Shown here one piece after another: positions 11,543-23,770 of a DNA stretch of 64,000 bases. Below the pieces are notes generated by a model. The model saw nothing but the letters and a program-made list of their open reading frames with translations. It made no database searches and was not told where the DNA came from. The stretch spans positions 84,753-148,752 of the forward strand of contig JANTQF010000058.1 of the NCBI GenBank assembly GCA_032988165.1, written 5' to 3'. How positions within the stretch are numbered: the stretch's first letter is position 1; every line of letters starts with the position of its first letter. Made by a program: the position numbers and the translations under genes. Source of the DNA: Emmonsiellopsis sp. PD_33. Lineage: Eukaryota; Ascomycota; Eurotiomycetes; Onygenales; Ajellomycetaceae.

Positions 11543-12940
11543 TTACACAATGTCGTTATCCGCAGGATTTCCAGTAGGCCACACGATCTTGCTCTCATCG
11601 TCTTTGCTCCACCAGCCGCTGCCTCCCTTCAGCCAAATTTCAGCTCTCCGATCATACGAGTACTGAATTTCCGCTTGGCTATATTTAGGTATGATGGGAT
11701 CATCCGGGACGTCATTTTCCAGTTGCGATACCTGCAAATAACCCAGACCCAATTCCACTAGAAGTCGAACACCATCCCACATGACATAGCCTCCCAACCG
11801 CAGCCGTCTGTGCGAGGGGCAGAATATAAATTCGCGACCGTATTTGAAGGTATGTATGTAAGACCACATTTCGCGGGGGCCACCGTCTGGGTCGGTTAAT
11901 ACAGGATGGTCGATGAGCTCTCTTTTCATGTCCTCGTTATATTCGTACAGTGTGCTATGATAATGGACCCTGGTTGAGTTGCACCATTCCTGGAAGGCGT
12001 CTGGAAGGAAAAAATAATGAGAATCGTGGATGTCTGCCAGTAAGCGGTGGCGTGCTTCATATGTAGATGCGGCTATAACTTGGCGTAAGAAGGCCAGTCC
12101 CATCGAGAGCTGTCCATAGTTATATGAGAAATACTTATTAGTCATTCCAAATATGAAGTGTTGGTTTCCGACGTACGATATAATTTAGACGTGGTTCGTA
12201 CTCCGAAACATCACCAAAGGGAACTGGAAGTTCCCCCCATTCTATATCGTGTTCCGTTATATCATGAAAGGCTAGTGTCCCTGTATCAGTAAAAATAATG
12301 CTTCCAAGAGTTAATAACCCATACCTGGGGTGATTTTGTCGAAAAGATAGTCATAAATGCTGGCCAACTGCTCATTCTCCCAAGGGGCGAACCGGCTCAC
12401 AAAAGGGACTCCCTGTTTTGGGTATTTCCTGAACAGGTTACAGTAGAATTCGAAACGGTAAAAGGCCCCCATGAAACGAGATCGTTCGGTTATCGAGACA
12501 GGTTTGGGGGATTTGGGAGGGACTGGATACACCCGCAATGCTGATGAGGCAAATTCTTCCGCAAAACAAGAAATGTGTTCGTGGATGTCACTGAGAGACC
12601 GTGCCTCATCCAGTGTCCATTTTATTGGGTATGATGGCACTCGCAAAAGGTAATTGTTCACTATCTTTTGTGCATGGTCCGCAGAGAAGGTCTTGTCGCC
12701 GAAGTGGGAGGAGGCCAGCACTGCAAATGCCTCAGGGTGCAACGCGACGGGTATTTGGTGACATGTTATACTCTCCAGAATAAGGGATTCTGCGTCGAAG
12801 AAGGCATCCTTCAGAGAAGCATCAGCCTCCAAGGCGGCTTGCAAGGCGGGCACATCAGGCAGTTCACAGAGAATAGCCTGCCGTAGTTCAACGGGGAGGG
12901 ATGAAAAAGGCCCATGAAAAACCTCTGCCCGCGACGCCAT
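11543..12940 (-). CDS. F-box-like fungal protein (428 aa)
   Basis: Three exons, complement of 12940-12325, 12280-12177 and 12109-11543, join in phase. Intron 1 is only 44 nt (GTATGG to CAG) and intron 2 is 67 nt with a GACTAAT branch site. The N-terminus carries FSSLPVELRQAILCELPDVP followed by a short helix, the usual degenerate F-box of fungal proteins. The rest has the RLRLGGYVMWDGVRL pattern seen near the C-terminus of this fungal class. F-box proteins recruit substrates to SCF ubiquitin ligases through Skp1, but the substrate cannot be predicted and the F-box itself is weak. It is convergent with the GRDP gene and divergent from the small basic gene. Confidence 0.78.
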
Positions 12941-13434
12941 AACGAGAGCTGTGCGGAGTAACTAAACGTGGGTAGATGAACAGCAAAACGAGAAAGGAGT
13001 TGGAGTTTTGTCGTCTTGCTTCTCGTATTTACTACTAGTTAACTAGTTAGTTAACTGCTAGTAACGGCTATTTATGCAAACCCAGTTTTCTCCACCCTCG
13101 CATTGCATTCTCGATTCCTTCGGATTATTTATATAACTTGATACTCCTTCTTATATCCGAAGGTCCCATTCCGTGTTGTCATCTTTCTTTTGTACCTATC
13201 TATCCCGCAGTGGTGTCAAATACTACCCAACGCTTCGAAGCTGATAGCCTTTGGGGGTGAGTCATTTCTGGCCCAGTTCATTTCTGCCATCAGTGGCTGG
13301 ACCGGGACCGCATTCATTCGATTGTTTTTTGCCTTTGTTAGACCACAAAAAGGATCACCTTAATGTGGTGGCCACAATTTTCCTCACGCATTTCCCTATT
13401 TGCACTCAACTTACATTTATTCCGATCAGCTAAC
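12941..13434. promoter_or_regulatory. Divergent upstream region of the F-box-like and small basic genes
   Basis: The region contains an AT-rich repeated palindromic block around 13030-13065, made of overlapping ACTAGTTAACTAGTTAGTTAACT units. That could be a binding site cluster or simple repeat. No further signal is clear. Confidence 0.35.
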
Positions 13435-14004
13435 ATGTCTTCCAACCCTACCATCACACCCCAGTCCGCAATAAAACGCAGAACCAGTCGGGGATATATA
13501 CCAAATCGCCATGGCGATTTTCCCGATGATGTATCGTGCTCCAGCTCTCTGAATTTCAATGACGTCGGTTATTCCAGAGATGATGATAACCCTGTTGGTT
13601 CCAGGATGTATAAGGAGCACAAAGCATATAAACAAAAGAGCACGCAGGCAGAGAACGTATCAAAAGAATACAAAGCCAAGACAAACGAACATGCATTTCC
13701 TAATACAAGTAATCATAATCCCCAGAGAGCCGGTCGTGAAATACGGGAAAAGCGCTTTTCTGTTGATGGCCACAGACAAATGACACCACACGCAGCCAAA
13801 GCCAAATATACTACTCAGGTGTACGCACATACATTGCCTCTATAGTGATATCACTTACTACCTCTAACACAAACCGGATCTAGGAATACAAATTCCCGGA
13901 GAAAGTTCAGTCATGAACATATAGATCAAGTGTCTAAAAAGTTCTACGATGGACACAAAGAGGCTGCAGATAATTCCGCCATACATATCAGCTCCGCGCT
14001 ATGA
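13435..14004 (+). CDS. Small basic hypothetical protein (168 aa)
   Basis: Proposed exons are 13435-13820 and 13884-14004, joined through a GTACGC donor and CTAG acceptor with a CTCTAAC branch site. The ATG at 13435 begins MSSNPTITPQSAIKRRTSRGY. The protein is rich in Lys, Arg, Ser and Asn with no signal peptide or membrane segment. I do not recognise it. An alternative donor two bases upstream gives a shorter end (EYKFPEKVQS, stop at 13916). I prefer the longer end because it adds 40 codons of charged, open sequence. It could be a lineage-specific gene or a fortuitous frame. Confidence 0.4.
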
Positions 14005-14862
14005 AAATTATGAACATGACCATGAATATTAACTTACACCAACCACCCTGACCCCCCATTTGTCCGGGTCAAGAAAAAGGACACGCCTTACCAGGCTGGC
14101 TATTTCCAAATAGATACAGAATCTTATCCAGTTAAATACCCCAATACCCTCTATCTTGCAGTTTCTATTGTTTGCTCGCTCTTTTGGCCACCGGCTTACC
14201 AAGGCAGAATCATCAATAGGGAGATTAGCTACCCGCTGCTATCCTGCAATCCACCCAAGTCCATTCATAAAAGAGGTCATACAGAAAGGAGGCCAAGGGT
14301 TCCAAAGCAGCACATTGGATTTGCTTTGCCCTCCCACTTATTTGGTCCCGGCAAATACTCTGAAAGACAACCGTACTCTCTGTTGCATGCTGATGTCAAT
14401 CCCCTGAACCCAAACCCCCATTTATCAGGAATGTATCCTTCCATGAACGAAGCGCTATATGAACGAAACAAATGAAAAATGTAACTAGATTTCTCAGGAG
14501 CATGCTGGATTCAGAATGTTCCTTTATCTTTTCAGCCACCTCATAGTGATAATCTACAGTCAACGACAATATCCGATCCCCTGGGAAAAACATAACCTAG
14601 CCCCTCCCCTGATCACTTAGTACCACTCCACCCCTCCGAGTCAATATCAACTCCAAACCGCTTCAACCTACGTTACTTGATATTCCACTATCCAAGACTA
14701 AACAGCCATACATACCTATTCATTAAATATTTTCCATATCTTCATATCCATGATTTCATGTATTTTTACCGTTCCGACCATTCCATCTCTGCTCTACAAT
14801 CACTAGATGAAGAAATCGGGCATAAATGCCCTATTTATACCTAGTTCTTATACTCTTCTTTC
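14005..14862. other. Intergenic region upstream of 5S rRNA, no supported gene
   Basis: Only short frames on both strands and no similarity that I recognise. A TTTATACC element at 14833-14840 lies about 25-30 bp before the 5S start and could act as its TATA-like box. Confidence 0.4.
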
Positions 14863-14981
14863 ACATACGACCATAGGGAGTGGAAAACAGGGCTTCCCGT
14901 CCGCTCAGCCGTACTTAAGCCACTCGCCGGCCGGCTAGTAGTTGGGTGGGTGACCACCAGCGAATCCCGGCTGTCGTATGT
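14863..14981 (+). rRNA. 5S ribosomal RNA
   Basis: The 119-nt sequence starts ACATACGACCATAGGG and ends CTGTCGTATGT, and these ends pair as helix I. It contains the conserved CAGCCGTACTTAAGCC and the internal control region GGTGGGTGACCACCAG. Compared with the usual Eurotiomycete 5S, a GTGTGG/CCACAC stem is changed to GAGTGG/CCACTC, a compensated pair, which argues for a functional gene. Pol III transcribes it from internal promoters. Like other filamentous ascomycetes, this genome appears to carry dispersed rather than rDNA-linked 5S genes. Confidence 0.96.
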
Positions 14982-14985
14982 ATAC

Positions 14986-14998
14986 TTTTTTATTTTTT
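14986..14998 (+). terminator. Pol III terminator of the 5S gene
   Basis: Two T6 runs separated by one A follow the mature 5S end by 4 nt, which is the usual Pol III stop signal. Confidence 0.85.
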
Positions 14999-15246
14999 GC
15001 CCTTCTGCATAGCATAACTAACTACCCCTCTGACCGTACTACTCCCGTAGGAATATTTACAACATCTAGCTACAGCCAAGTAAGGTTTTTTATCTCGTGC
15101 GCAGCGTGGGAAGGGGGGGGGGGCGTAGGTTTTCATAGATTTTTGGTGATAGTAGTTAACTAGGGTTGGATCAGAAAGTTTAATTTTTAGATAGCCCTAA
15201 CTCATTGTAAAGCACATCTCATCATAAAACTCTTCTCTGTTTGTAA

Positions 15247-15251
15247 CTACT
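15247..15251. repeat. Left target-site duplication CTACT of the copia element
   Basis: CTACT directly precedes the left LTR and is repeated at 44451-44455 directly after the right LTR. Confidence 0.9.
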
Positions 15252-15556
15252 TGTGAGATTCTGTGCTATATCCACTATATCAATGGCCTCAACACTGTCA
15301 CTGAATCAATCTATCACACTCAACTTCCATGGTTACATTCATTTATTTGATCCTTTCAGCATTTTCTTATCTTTTGGAAATTAGATAGTTTTTGATTATT
15401 CCTATGATTTTCCCTATGTAATTACATGGCCTTTTCTATTTTCATTATCTCAGACTATTGAAGATCCAAATCATATAAATAGCAGTCAAGAACTTACATA
15501 GCTTAATTAATCAATCATCTCAATCCTCATAAATAACTACATCAATTCCATTCATA
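15252..15556 (+). repeat. Left LTR of the copia element
   Basis: It begins TGTGAGATTCTG and ends TTCATA (an original CA end decayed to TA). It aligns along its whole length with 44146-44450. Differences are transitions, many of them TG in one copy against CA in the other. Confidence 0.93.
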
Positions 15557-15570
15557 GTTATGAGCCTGGA
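15557..15570 (+). promoter_or_regulatory. Copia primer-binding site, complementary to the anticodon arm of initiator tRNA-Met
   Basis: GTTATGAGCCTGG immediately follows the LTR. It matches the reverse complement of the fungal tRNAi-Met anticodon region (GGTTATGAGCCC), the half-tRNA priming used by Drosophila copia and yeast Ty5. The call rests on memory of the tRNA sequence. Confidence 0.7.
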
Positions 15571-15710
15571 AACTTCTACTGCATACTAAACATTCTATAC
15601 ACCCTTATTATCATCATTTCTTCAATCTTCACCCTATATCATATGTTCTTCACCTGAAGAATCAATCAATTTGATCCTATAACTATCCTTCTCCTCTTCC
15701 TACCTTCAAG

Positions 15711-15957
15711 ATGTCATCAAACAGCATCAAAATCATCCTATCTAATACTAAGGATTAGGATAAGTGGTACAAGAACATACTCTACATCATTCATACTAAT
15801 AATTTCAAACACTATATGACTCTCAAGAACCCTGCTACATTACCTATTAAATCTAATCCCTATACAGAAGATTTCATCAAATCTCTGAACAAATAGAATC
15901 AGGCTGCATGAGTGTACATCATATAGAAGAAGGACTTCAAAAGTTATATAATAGTAG
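15711..15957 (+). pseudogene. Copia gag, 5' fragment
   Basis: ATG at 15711 opens MSSNSIKIILSN, and the frame soon meets TAG and TGA stops of the decay type. The frame is cut at 15957 by gypsy element A and resumes after 39745. Confidence 0.7.
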
Positions 15958-17185
15958 TATGGTAGGGATCTATCATCAGGTTGGATCAATTTTTCACTGA
16001 GGCTTTTACTGCTAAGCATGCCATGGAGATAGATATTTTCCTTTCATAGTAGGACTCCATCTGTTTGTTCATGAATTTCTCTTGCTAGTGCATGCTTCTT
16101 TGAGATAGATCTTTTGTTTTCTTTTGTGTTGTCTATCAAGGCGAGCTCAGTGTAAGATAAGATGATGATCTCTCTAAGGCCGATAGGCGGCTGCAGGAAG
16201 TAAGAGGTTGGTTCGTAGGTTTTCTTGAGGTGTTTACTTGGCGTTCAGTCGTAGGCTGGATAGGCTTTAGTTTCGCGTGGCTGCAGGGTCTATCGCTGGG
16301 GTCAGGTTCCCTGTGGGCGTCTAATGTGAAGCTATTGCAGTGCTATCAGGTTTAGGCTTGGAGCTATGCGTGGAGCTATTGGCAAGATGCGTTGGCTTAT
16401 GCGGAAGCTGGTGGGGTTATCAGGGATGGTTGTCTTGATGCTGAGCTTGTTGTTGAGGTTGAGAACTGAGGTGGGCAATGGTCATCTGACACAGGGGTGA
16501 GGTGTGACATGTCATGTTGTCCGGGGTTGGGCTAGTGCAACCATGTCTGTAAGTGGAAGGTTGATCTGCTGTTGAGCCACAATGCAGCAAGACAAGCCAG
16601 AGGTGTTGGATAGGCATTTGTTGGGTTGAGACCTCAGTGCTATGGGGTCTGTTGTTCTGACCAAGGTTCATGCGGGATCTCTAGATAGCAGAGCAGACAG
16701 TTGGGGTGTTTTCTCCTTTGGTTGAAGCCATACTGGCTTTCAGATAGGAGGATGGATAGAGGCATTAAGTGAGACCACATCTGTGAGCTCTATCAGCACT
16801 CTTTTCCCACATCAGCAGGCTTCACAACTGTGAACATATAGCACAAGCAGACAGCTGTCTATTCAGTTTATACAAGGGTGCAACAATTGTTGCCATATCC
16901 TGACTAGGAACTTAAGACATGCTACCATATCAAGGTGAGCTCAGTGTAAGATAAGATGATGATCTCTCTAAGGCTGATAGGTGGCTGCAGGAAGTAAGAG
17001 GCAGAGCATGAGCGCTAGGTCATGTGACTAGGCCATGACATTGTCTCATCATTCTATTACTATGTTATTTTATACTATAGATTGCCAATACATTTCTCCA
17101 CTTCAATATTAATATCAATTCTTTTCTTGTGTTTGCTGCTGCCCTGTTCAGTGCTGTCTAATACATACACCCTGTCCCTGCTTTA
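15958..17185 (+). repeat. 5' LTR of gypsy A, split by a 907-bp insert
   Basis: It starts TATGGTAGGG (TGTGGTAGGG in the intact copy) and ends CTGCTTTA. Removing 16134-17040 and one TTGTC gives 316 bp matching 39426-39741. Confidence 0.9.
16134..17040. mobile_element. 907-bp CpG-retaining insertion with 74-bp direct repeats
   Basis: The insert lies between two copies of TTGTC (16129-16133 and 17041-17045) in the gypsy LTR; the uninterrupted LTR elsewhere has TTGTC once. Near-identical 74-bp repeats start TATCAAGG at 16134 and 16928. The second is followed by 39 unique bases ending CATGACA. The outer ends (TATCAAGGCG and the reverse complement TGTCATGGCC) are weakly inverted. No coding frame is convincing. 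It keeps more than a dozen CpGs while its surroundings have none. It could be a TRIM-like miniature LTR element or a non-autonomous DNA element; I cannot decide. Confidence 0.7.
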
Positions 17186-17220
17186 TTGGTGCACACAATT
17201 AGAAATTATGAATGGATAAA
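17186..17220 (+). promoter_or_regulatory. Gypsy A primer-binding site region
   Basis: TTGGTGCACACAATTAG directly follows the LTR. The B copy reads TTGGTGTGCATGATTGG at the same place. TGG at the LTR edge is the usual start of a complement to a tRNA 3' CCA end; the tRNA is not identified. Confidence 0.5.
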
Positions 17221-17718
17221 TAGATAGTAATATTAATATAGATGACTATGCTAAGTTCCTTTCTCCTTTTCTTTTTTCTTTTATTAAGTGTGTTGCTCAA
17301 CACAATTCTCTTATTTTAATTTGTGATAGGCCCATTTAATTGAAGTGAGCCTACAGCCTTGTAGCTGTGCTAATAGCAATATCATCAGAAGAAAACTTTA
17401 AAGAATAAACCTACTAAACTATTAAATCCATCAAGCCATTCCTCAATAAATGTAGACTCCAGTGAGAAGAAAAATCTACAGTAGATCTTGCAGTTTTTTC
17501 TCTTCCTTGAGTCCCTAAATCTCTACCTGTAAAAAGACACAGATATTATCATCATTATTAATCTATTTCTCATCTATAAATATAAATTACTTATCTATTT
17601 ATTTCTCCATTAATATATACTTCCTAAACATACTTGATCAGATTCCATCACACATTATTATACTCAGTCAGAAAAAGCATCAGCTCTACCACTAAAAATT
17701 GAGATTAATAGTGAGAAG

Positions 17719-20700
17719 ATGTCTGGCTCTGCTAATTCCTCCTCAGGCCTGCTAATGCCTAGCAGTGTCTTGCCTCCTGAAAGTAAAATAATTTATTAGT
17801 GACTTATCATACTCATACTAGTTCCTAGATCCCTTAGAGCCCCCTCTTTTGATGGGAAAGATGTTACTTAGTTTGTCAATCAGTTTGATGTCATGCTGAA
17901 GTTGCACTATATTTCTGAGAATAAAACTTTAATTGTGTTGTGCAACTATTACTCTATGAAACTGCAGAGTCATATGGATTGATTGGTGAAGAACTTATAA
18001 ATCTGAATTAAAGTTAAAGCAAGATTGATATTAGAGTTCTGATAGAATGATACTTATTAGTAAATATATAATTAGATTTACCTGAATGTCTTATCTAGTT
18101 TCAAATGATTTTTCAGCTAAGATATTCTCACTTTCTACTGCTAATTCCATGCTATTACTGAGCTGCTGATCAGCTGGAATGAAATTTAGAAATCTTTTAT
18201 CTACTAATTATTCTTATAAGATTTGCTTGATGGGGTTTGTAAGAAGGCTTTTTGCAAGACTAGGTTTGATCAAAATAACCTATCTGAGTAGAAAATTTTG
18301 AAGGTTTATAAAGTCACAGTGGAATCTCAGGAAGTTAAAGAAAAGATGGCTCAAATGATTACATCTAATCTAGGTTCTCATATGATATTACTCACTTAAC
18401 TACCTCTTACTCAGCCTATCTTCAATCTACCCATCTTGGCTGTGCTAAGATCTTAAGTGATCCCTTCTGTGCTACCTACTTCTTCTGATTTAGCTCCAAG
18501 GAATTTAAATGATAGCTTGCTTGAATCTCTTATCAATCAGATGGATGTACTGTCACTGGTTATTATAGGTTTTTAATAGCAGGGAAATATACAATAATCA
18601 GCTATGGTACCACACATTCTTACTAATCAGAAGTCTATTAATTCTACTTGAGATCTCATGAATATTTCCTATTATAAGATACAGTATGACCCTAGTAGTC
18701 CATATCAATCTTGATCTGGAAGTATATCATAATATGATTGCCCTTCTTGTGCCTATTAGAGTTATAACAACTCCTCTCACATACTCTCTTAGTATCTCTA
18801 AATTGGCAAGTTAATTGACCAAGAAAAGATCCATTAAAATAGAATGAGTAAATACTTTGACAGACATGTGATGCAGCACAGTCTAAAGATCAATGTGAAT
18901 CAATATGAATCACATATTATCACTATTAAGTATACTTTTAAGTAGAGATTCATGCCTCTCATTATCCTATTAGTAGTAAAACTCTGTAATGATGATAGCA
19001 TTCTTATTTCCTCTGATAGCAGTTTATTATCAGTAGTTAATTTTATTAGTATATGTGATATTAGATTTAAAAGTGGTGCAGAAGAAGGCAACTCAGATAG
19101 TAAAGTAAAAGAGGTTATTAATATAATAGCTACTCAGACTGCTACAGAGAATAGTAAGGATAAAGAGTCAGCTGCTGATAAGAATTAATCTATACTCTCT
19201 AGCTGAATTAAAAAGAAGAAAGCCCTACCTTCTACTTACTCTTAAAGGGCTGATCACTATTCAGATGGCTCCTAAAAATCTATTTTATTTGCTGAGGATA
19301 TTATCTTGTCTTTACCTGATTCTGATAATTCACAAATCCTTTATAATAGCCAGCTGCAAGAAGAAATGCTGACTCAGCTGATTAATAAAGTCATATCTGA
19401 TACTAAGATAGTTAAAGCACTTAAAATTCAAAAGAAAACCATCCTCTACTATCCTAGAAAACCTAAAGGACCCAAGCTCTCTATTGAAATGAAGGATAAG
19501 GAGAATCATGCCACTACAACCCAGACTGTCTTTGAGAAAATCATGTATTAAGAGATCACAGGAATTTAGCTCAAAAATATTATAATCTACTTTACTCAGC
19601 TGTAGCAGACATTCTTTTAGAATCTTCTAGCTGAAGTTTAGTAGTATATGATTGAGGAAGAATCTATTAGAGTCTCCTTCATTTAGCTCTCTCATCATGT
19701 CTTAGAATATGACCCTTAATGGAACCTGGTGTTCATCAACTATATCAAATTTTCTATTAGTATCAGAAAAGGTCAGACTGAAGCCATATTTAATAGAGGA
19801 GCAGAGATTAACTGCATGATGAAGAGTATTATCTTGAGTCTTAATCTGATCATTCAGAAAGATACTCTCAAGCTAATTTTCAGCACTGATGATTAGCATA
19901 GTGATATTATTAGAATCTATAAGAATGTCTTAGTTCATATTGAATCTATATTTATACTTTAAATCTTCTTTATTCTAGAGTGTGATTCCTATGAGTACAT
20001 TCTAGGCTATCCCTATGAAAATGTGACTTAGTTAGCATGACAGATAGATAATGTGAGTGGCATCACTATTACAGTTTTTAACCTGAATGATAAGATCAAT
20101 TAGATGTCTTTCCTCAGCTATTCTTCAGAAGACTATGGTAACAGATAGCTGAATGATCTTTATGGCAAGTATTAGTCTTTAAACTAGAAGTGCTGAATCC
20201 AACTGATCTTTATGATGATAATAATGAGTAAAGAGATGAAGTTAGAGTTAGTAGCATCAGTGTAGTAGATGGCAGAGTAGAAATTCTACTGTATAAGAGT
20301 AGTGAGAGGGAATTCAGCTAATTATAATTTCCTGGCCTGAGGCTGATAAATACCTCCAGCCAATCAGAGGTTATCATTTAATTGCCTCAGAAATCTCCAC
20401 TGTGCATTCCTACCATTCTATAATAGTACTTTCAGCTATTTTCACATGCTACATTTTCTTTCTTGCAGTGCTCTGTCTCTGAAATTTATTGAGTTTATGA
20501 CATTTAACTGCATAACCTTTCTCTTTATGATTCTGCTGAGCCTTCTCCTCAATCTCATCACTCAATTATTATCATGCTATACAAGTGAAAAGCAGATAAG
20601 ATTCAGCCTTTCAATATGCTAGTGACAGATAAAAAGATACCTGATGAGACAAATTAATAAAGAGAGATTCATTAGAAATAATATTAAGATAACATCAAAC

Positions 20701-23700
20701 CTATAAAGGATCCATCTTTATCTTATAACCACCTGATCATGCCTTATTTCTTAGATTGCTAGTGCAGCTCTTGCCTCACACCAGATAGAATAGAAAAGCT
20801 TTAAATTAGATCTATTTTAATGCCTTAAAAATGTGAGTTGCTGATTGAGATCTTGCTTAGACAGGAGAAAGTATTAATATAAAACTTTAGTGATTACAGG
20901 AAACTAGCTGAGGAAGTCTCTCTGCTAATTAAGATTCATACTATTGAGTATAAAGTATGGTAGGCTTCTAGGTTTTCTGTTCCTTAAAAATTGCTGCTGA
21001 TAATTATAAATATACTTTGCAAGTAAGTTAATTCTAGCATCTTTAAATATTGCTATAATTTATATTGAAATAAATAGTTTCTCATTAAGAAGAAGGAGTC
21101 TGGGAAATACCAAATCATCAATGCCTGCATGAATATAAATACTATTACAGTTTAAGATGCCTATATTCCTCTCAGTGCTAATACTTTTGCAGAAGATTTT
21201 ACTGGGCAAGTCATCATCAGTATGATGAATTTCTTTTTCAGATATAACTAGATCACTTTACATGAGGATAGCTATAATATAACTATCTTCTAAACTCTAA
21301 TCAGCCTTCTTCATTAGACAACATTACTATAGGATGCCATGAATTCTATTATTACCTTCTACTAAGTTATAGCTTGCATTCTCCACTCAAATATTCCCTA
21401 CCAGGTAGATAATTTCATGGATGATGTCAGTGTGAAAGATCTATAATTTCAGTATAATAATGAAGAGATTATACCAGGAATTTACTGGTTTATTTTGGAG
21501 TATCTTCAAAATTTGGATCAGATTCTGATTAGCATTAAGCTCTCAAACACATGCATCTAGGTTGCAAAATCTGAGTTCAGCTGCTCTGATATAGTTCTCA
21601 TTGGATATATCATTAATGCTGACAGGCACTGCTCTGAGGCCATCAAAATTGTCAAAATCATTGAATAGCCTGAACCAACTGAGATCTCTAGAGCTTGTAC
21701 CTTTATTAGTATTTGTGTGTATTATTGCATCTGAATCTCAAACTTTACCCTCATTTCCAACCCAATCTATTTACTGTTCAAGAAAAATGCCTTTTTCATC
21801 TAAGGATCTGAGTAATTAAATGCCATATCAGTTCTGAAGATGGTACTAATGACTGCTCCTGCTCTGCACTGCATTAATTATTCTAAAGGTACTAGAGATA
21901 TTATAGTTATAATTAATACCAGCAAGCATGACTAGGGAGGAATGCTGAGTTAGTAAGATGTTGGGAATAAAAAGCTTCATCTCTATTAATATGAGAGTAG
22001 GATTTAAAGCCTAGTAGAAGTGAAGTATGATGTAGGAAAATAAGAATGCTAAGGCATCCTTAAAATGTTGAAGAAATACTGATATTATCTATATAATATT
22101 TACTTTATTCTTAAAACTGACATAAAAACTTTGATTGCTCAGCTTAACTGAATGATCACTAATCTTTCTGATACTCTAGTAATTAACTAGCTCATCTAAA
22201 TTTAGATGTTCAATTTTGATGTTCATCATGTTTTTGAATGAATTTATAGCATTGCTAATGGTTTTTCTTAATGACTATCTGCTAATAATGAGATATCTAA
22301 GGATCAAAATATTAATAAATTTATTAAGATGGAGCTCAATTGCATCAGTGTGGCTTCTACTACTATTTCTAACTTCAATATTTCTAATGATGCTGATAGT
22401 GAAGAATTCTGTGTTCTTTTATCATTCTATTTTAACTGTAGTGAATTAATTGTCAGATATCTCATCATCTTGAAGTGGCCTGATGATATTCCTCACAAGA
22501 TTTTCCCAAAGTAGTGTAAGTATGCACTGAACTATATGGTGCATGGGCAACATCTATTTCACTGGTCAGGCAAAGGGATTCCATTGAGGCACATAGTAGA
22601 CAATTCAGATGAGCAGAAGGAAATTGTTGCTTGAATGCATAATGAGTTAGGCTATAAAGACTGTGAGGCAATTAACTATAAGATCTCTTAGTGATATTAA
22701 TGAGAAGGTCTGTTTACTGATGTTAAGGCATATTATAAGAGATATTATAAGTGCTAGTTCTGAGAAAGTAACTACCTTGAAGAGCTGCTGTATCTAACTC
22801 ACTATAACTATTTATAGGATAAGTAGTGTATTAATGTCATTAAGTTTCTAAAGAACCAGGGGAAATTGTGTGCAGTTATTACTCAGAATAATCTCACTGA
22901 CTGGGTTGAAGGTTGGCCCCTCATGCATGCAAAAGTAGAATATATAGCTTAATTCATTTATAAGAATATTATATACTAACATAGCTATTTCTGAGAAATA
23001 GTGTGTGATGGTGAGCTGGAAAATCAGAAGTAGACTAAGATTCTCACTATTAAGTATTATATCAAGTAGATAACAATTTTGCCATACAATGTGAAAGTAA
23101 ATAGTATGATTAAATGTAGCTACTACTCTATTTTAAATGTGCTGGCAAAGCTTGCTGTAGATGAGAGAAATTGAGTTAATCATTTCTACTTAGTATTATA
23201 AGTAGATTATGTCTTTATTTAATAATCAACAGGTGAAATATCATTCTATCTGTAATATAGTTATAATGCTATCCTCCCTGTTGAGCTTGAGGTTCTAATG
23301 TGGTAAATACTTTCATAGCACACTGTTTACTCTCATACCAACTTAATATACATGTGGATTTAACAGTTAGAGAGGTAGGATGAGGATCTGGAGGAGGCAG
23401 CCTTTCATTTATAGTATGTGCAAGAGAAAAATTAGAATCTATTTAATGAAATTAAGAGATTAGTGTGCAATTTAGTTCAGGTGGGAGATCTCATTCTTCT
23501 GCATGACACTAAAATAGAAACATCCTATTCTATCAAACTTAACTTCTGCTGGTTGGGTCCATATTATGTGCAGGAGGCAAACCATAAGAAAGATACTTAC
23601 TATTTTGAAGAACTAAATGGCACACTATTCTATAATACTACTATAAATAACTGAATAAAGAAATTTTACCTTCATGATGATCAAATGCCAGCAGTGTTAG

Positions 23701-23770
23701 ATAATATAGATTCAGTGGAGAATAGTGGTAAGGAAGAAGAAGATGTGGGTGGGAGAGAGGATACTTTGTA
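17719..23770 (+). pseudogene. Gypsy A gag-pol, inactivated
   Basis: ATG at 17719 opens MSGSANSSSGLLMPSS. Remnants follow of a Cys-rich knuckle near 18740 and an RT active-site region (PYQVDNFMDDVSV, near 21400-21440). An RNase H-like block (SVLKMVLMTAPALHCINYSK) lies at about 21830-21890. The integrase core and the GPY/F-type end of integrase (FCWLGPYYVQEANHK near 23545-23590) come last. Dozens of TAG, TAA and TGA stops occur at sites where the B copy often has CAG, CGA or TGG. It is non-functional. Confidence 0.85.

Noticed and set aside
15953..15957. A 5-bp target duplication (AGTAG) for gypsy A.
   Set aside because: The fifth base is also the last base of the LTR. With TG...CA ends the duplication is 4 bp (GTAG), and the B junction (ATAG) agrees, restoring an open frame.
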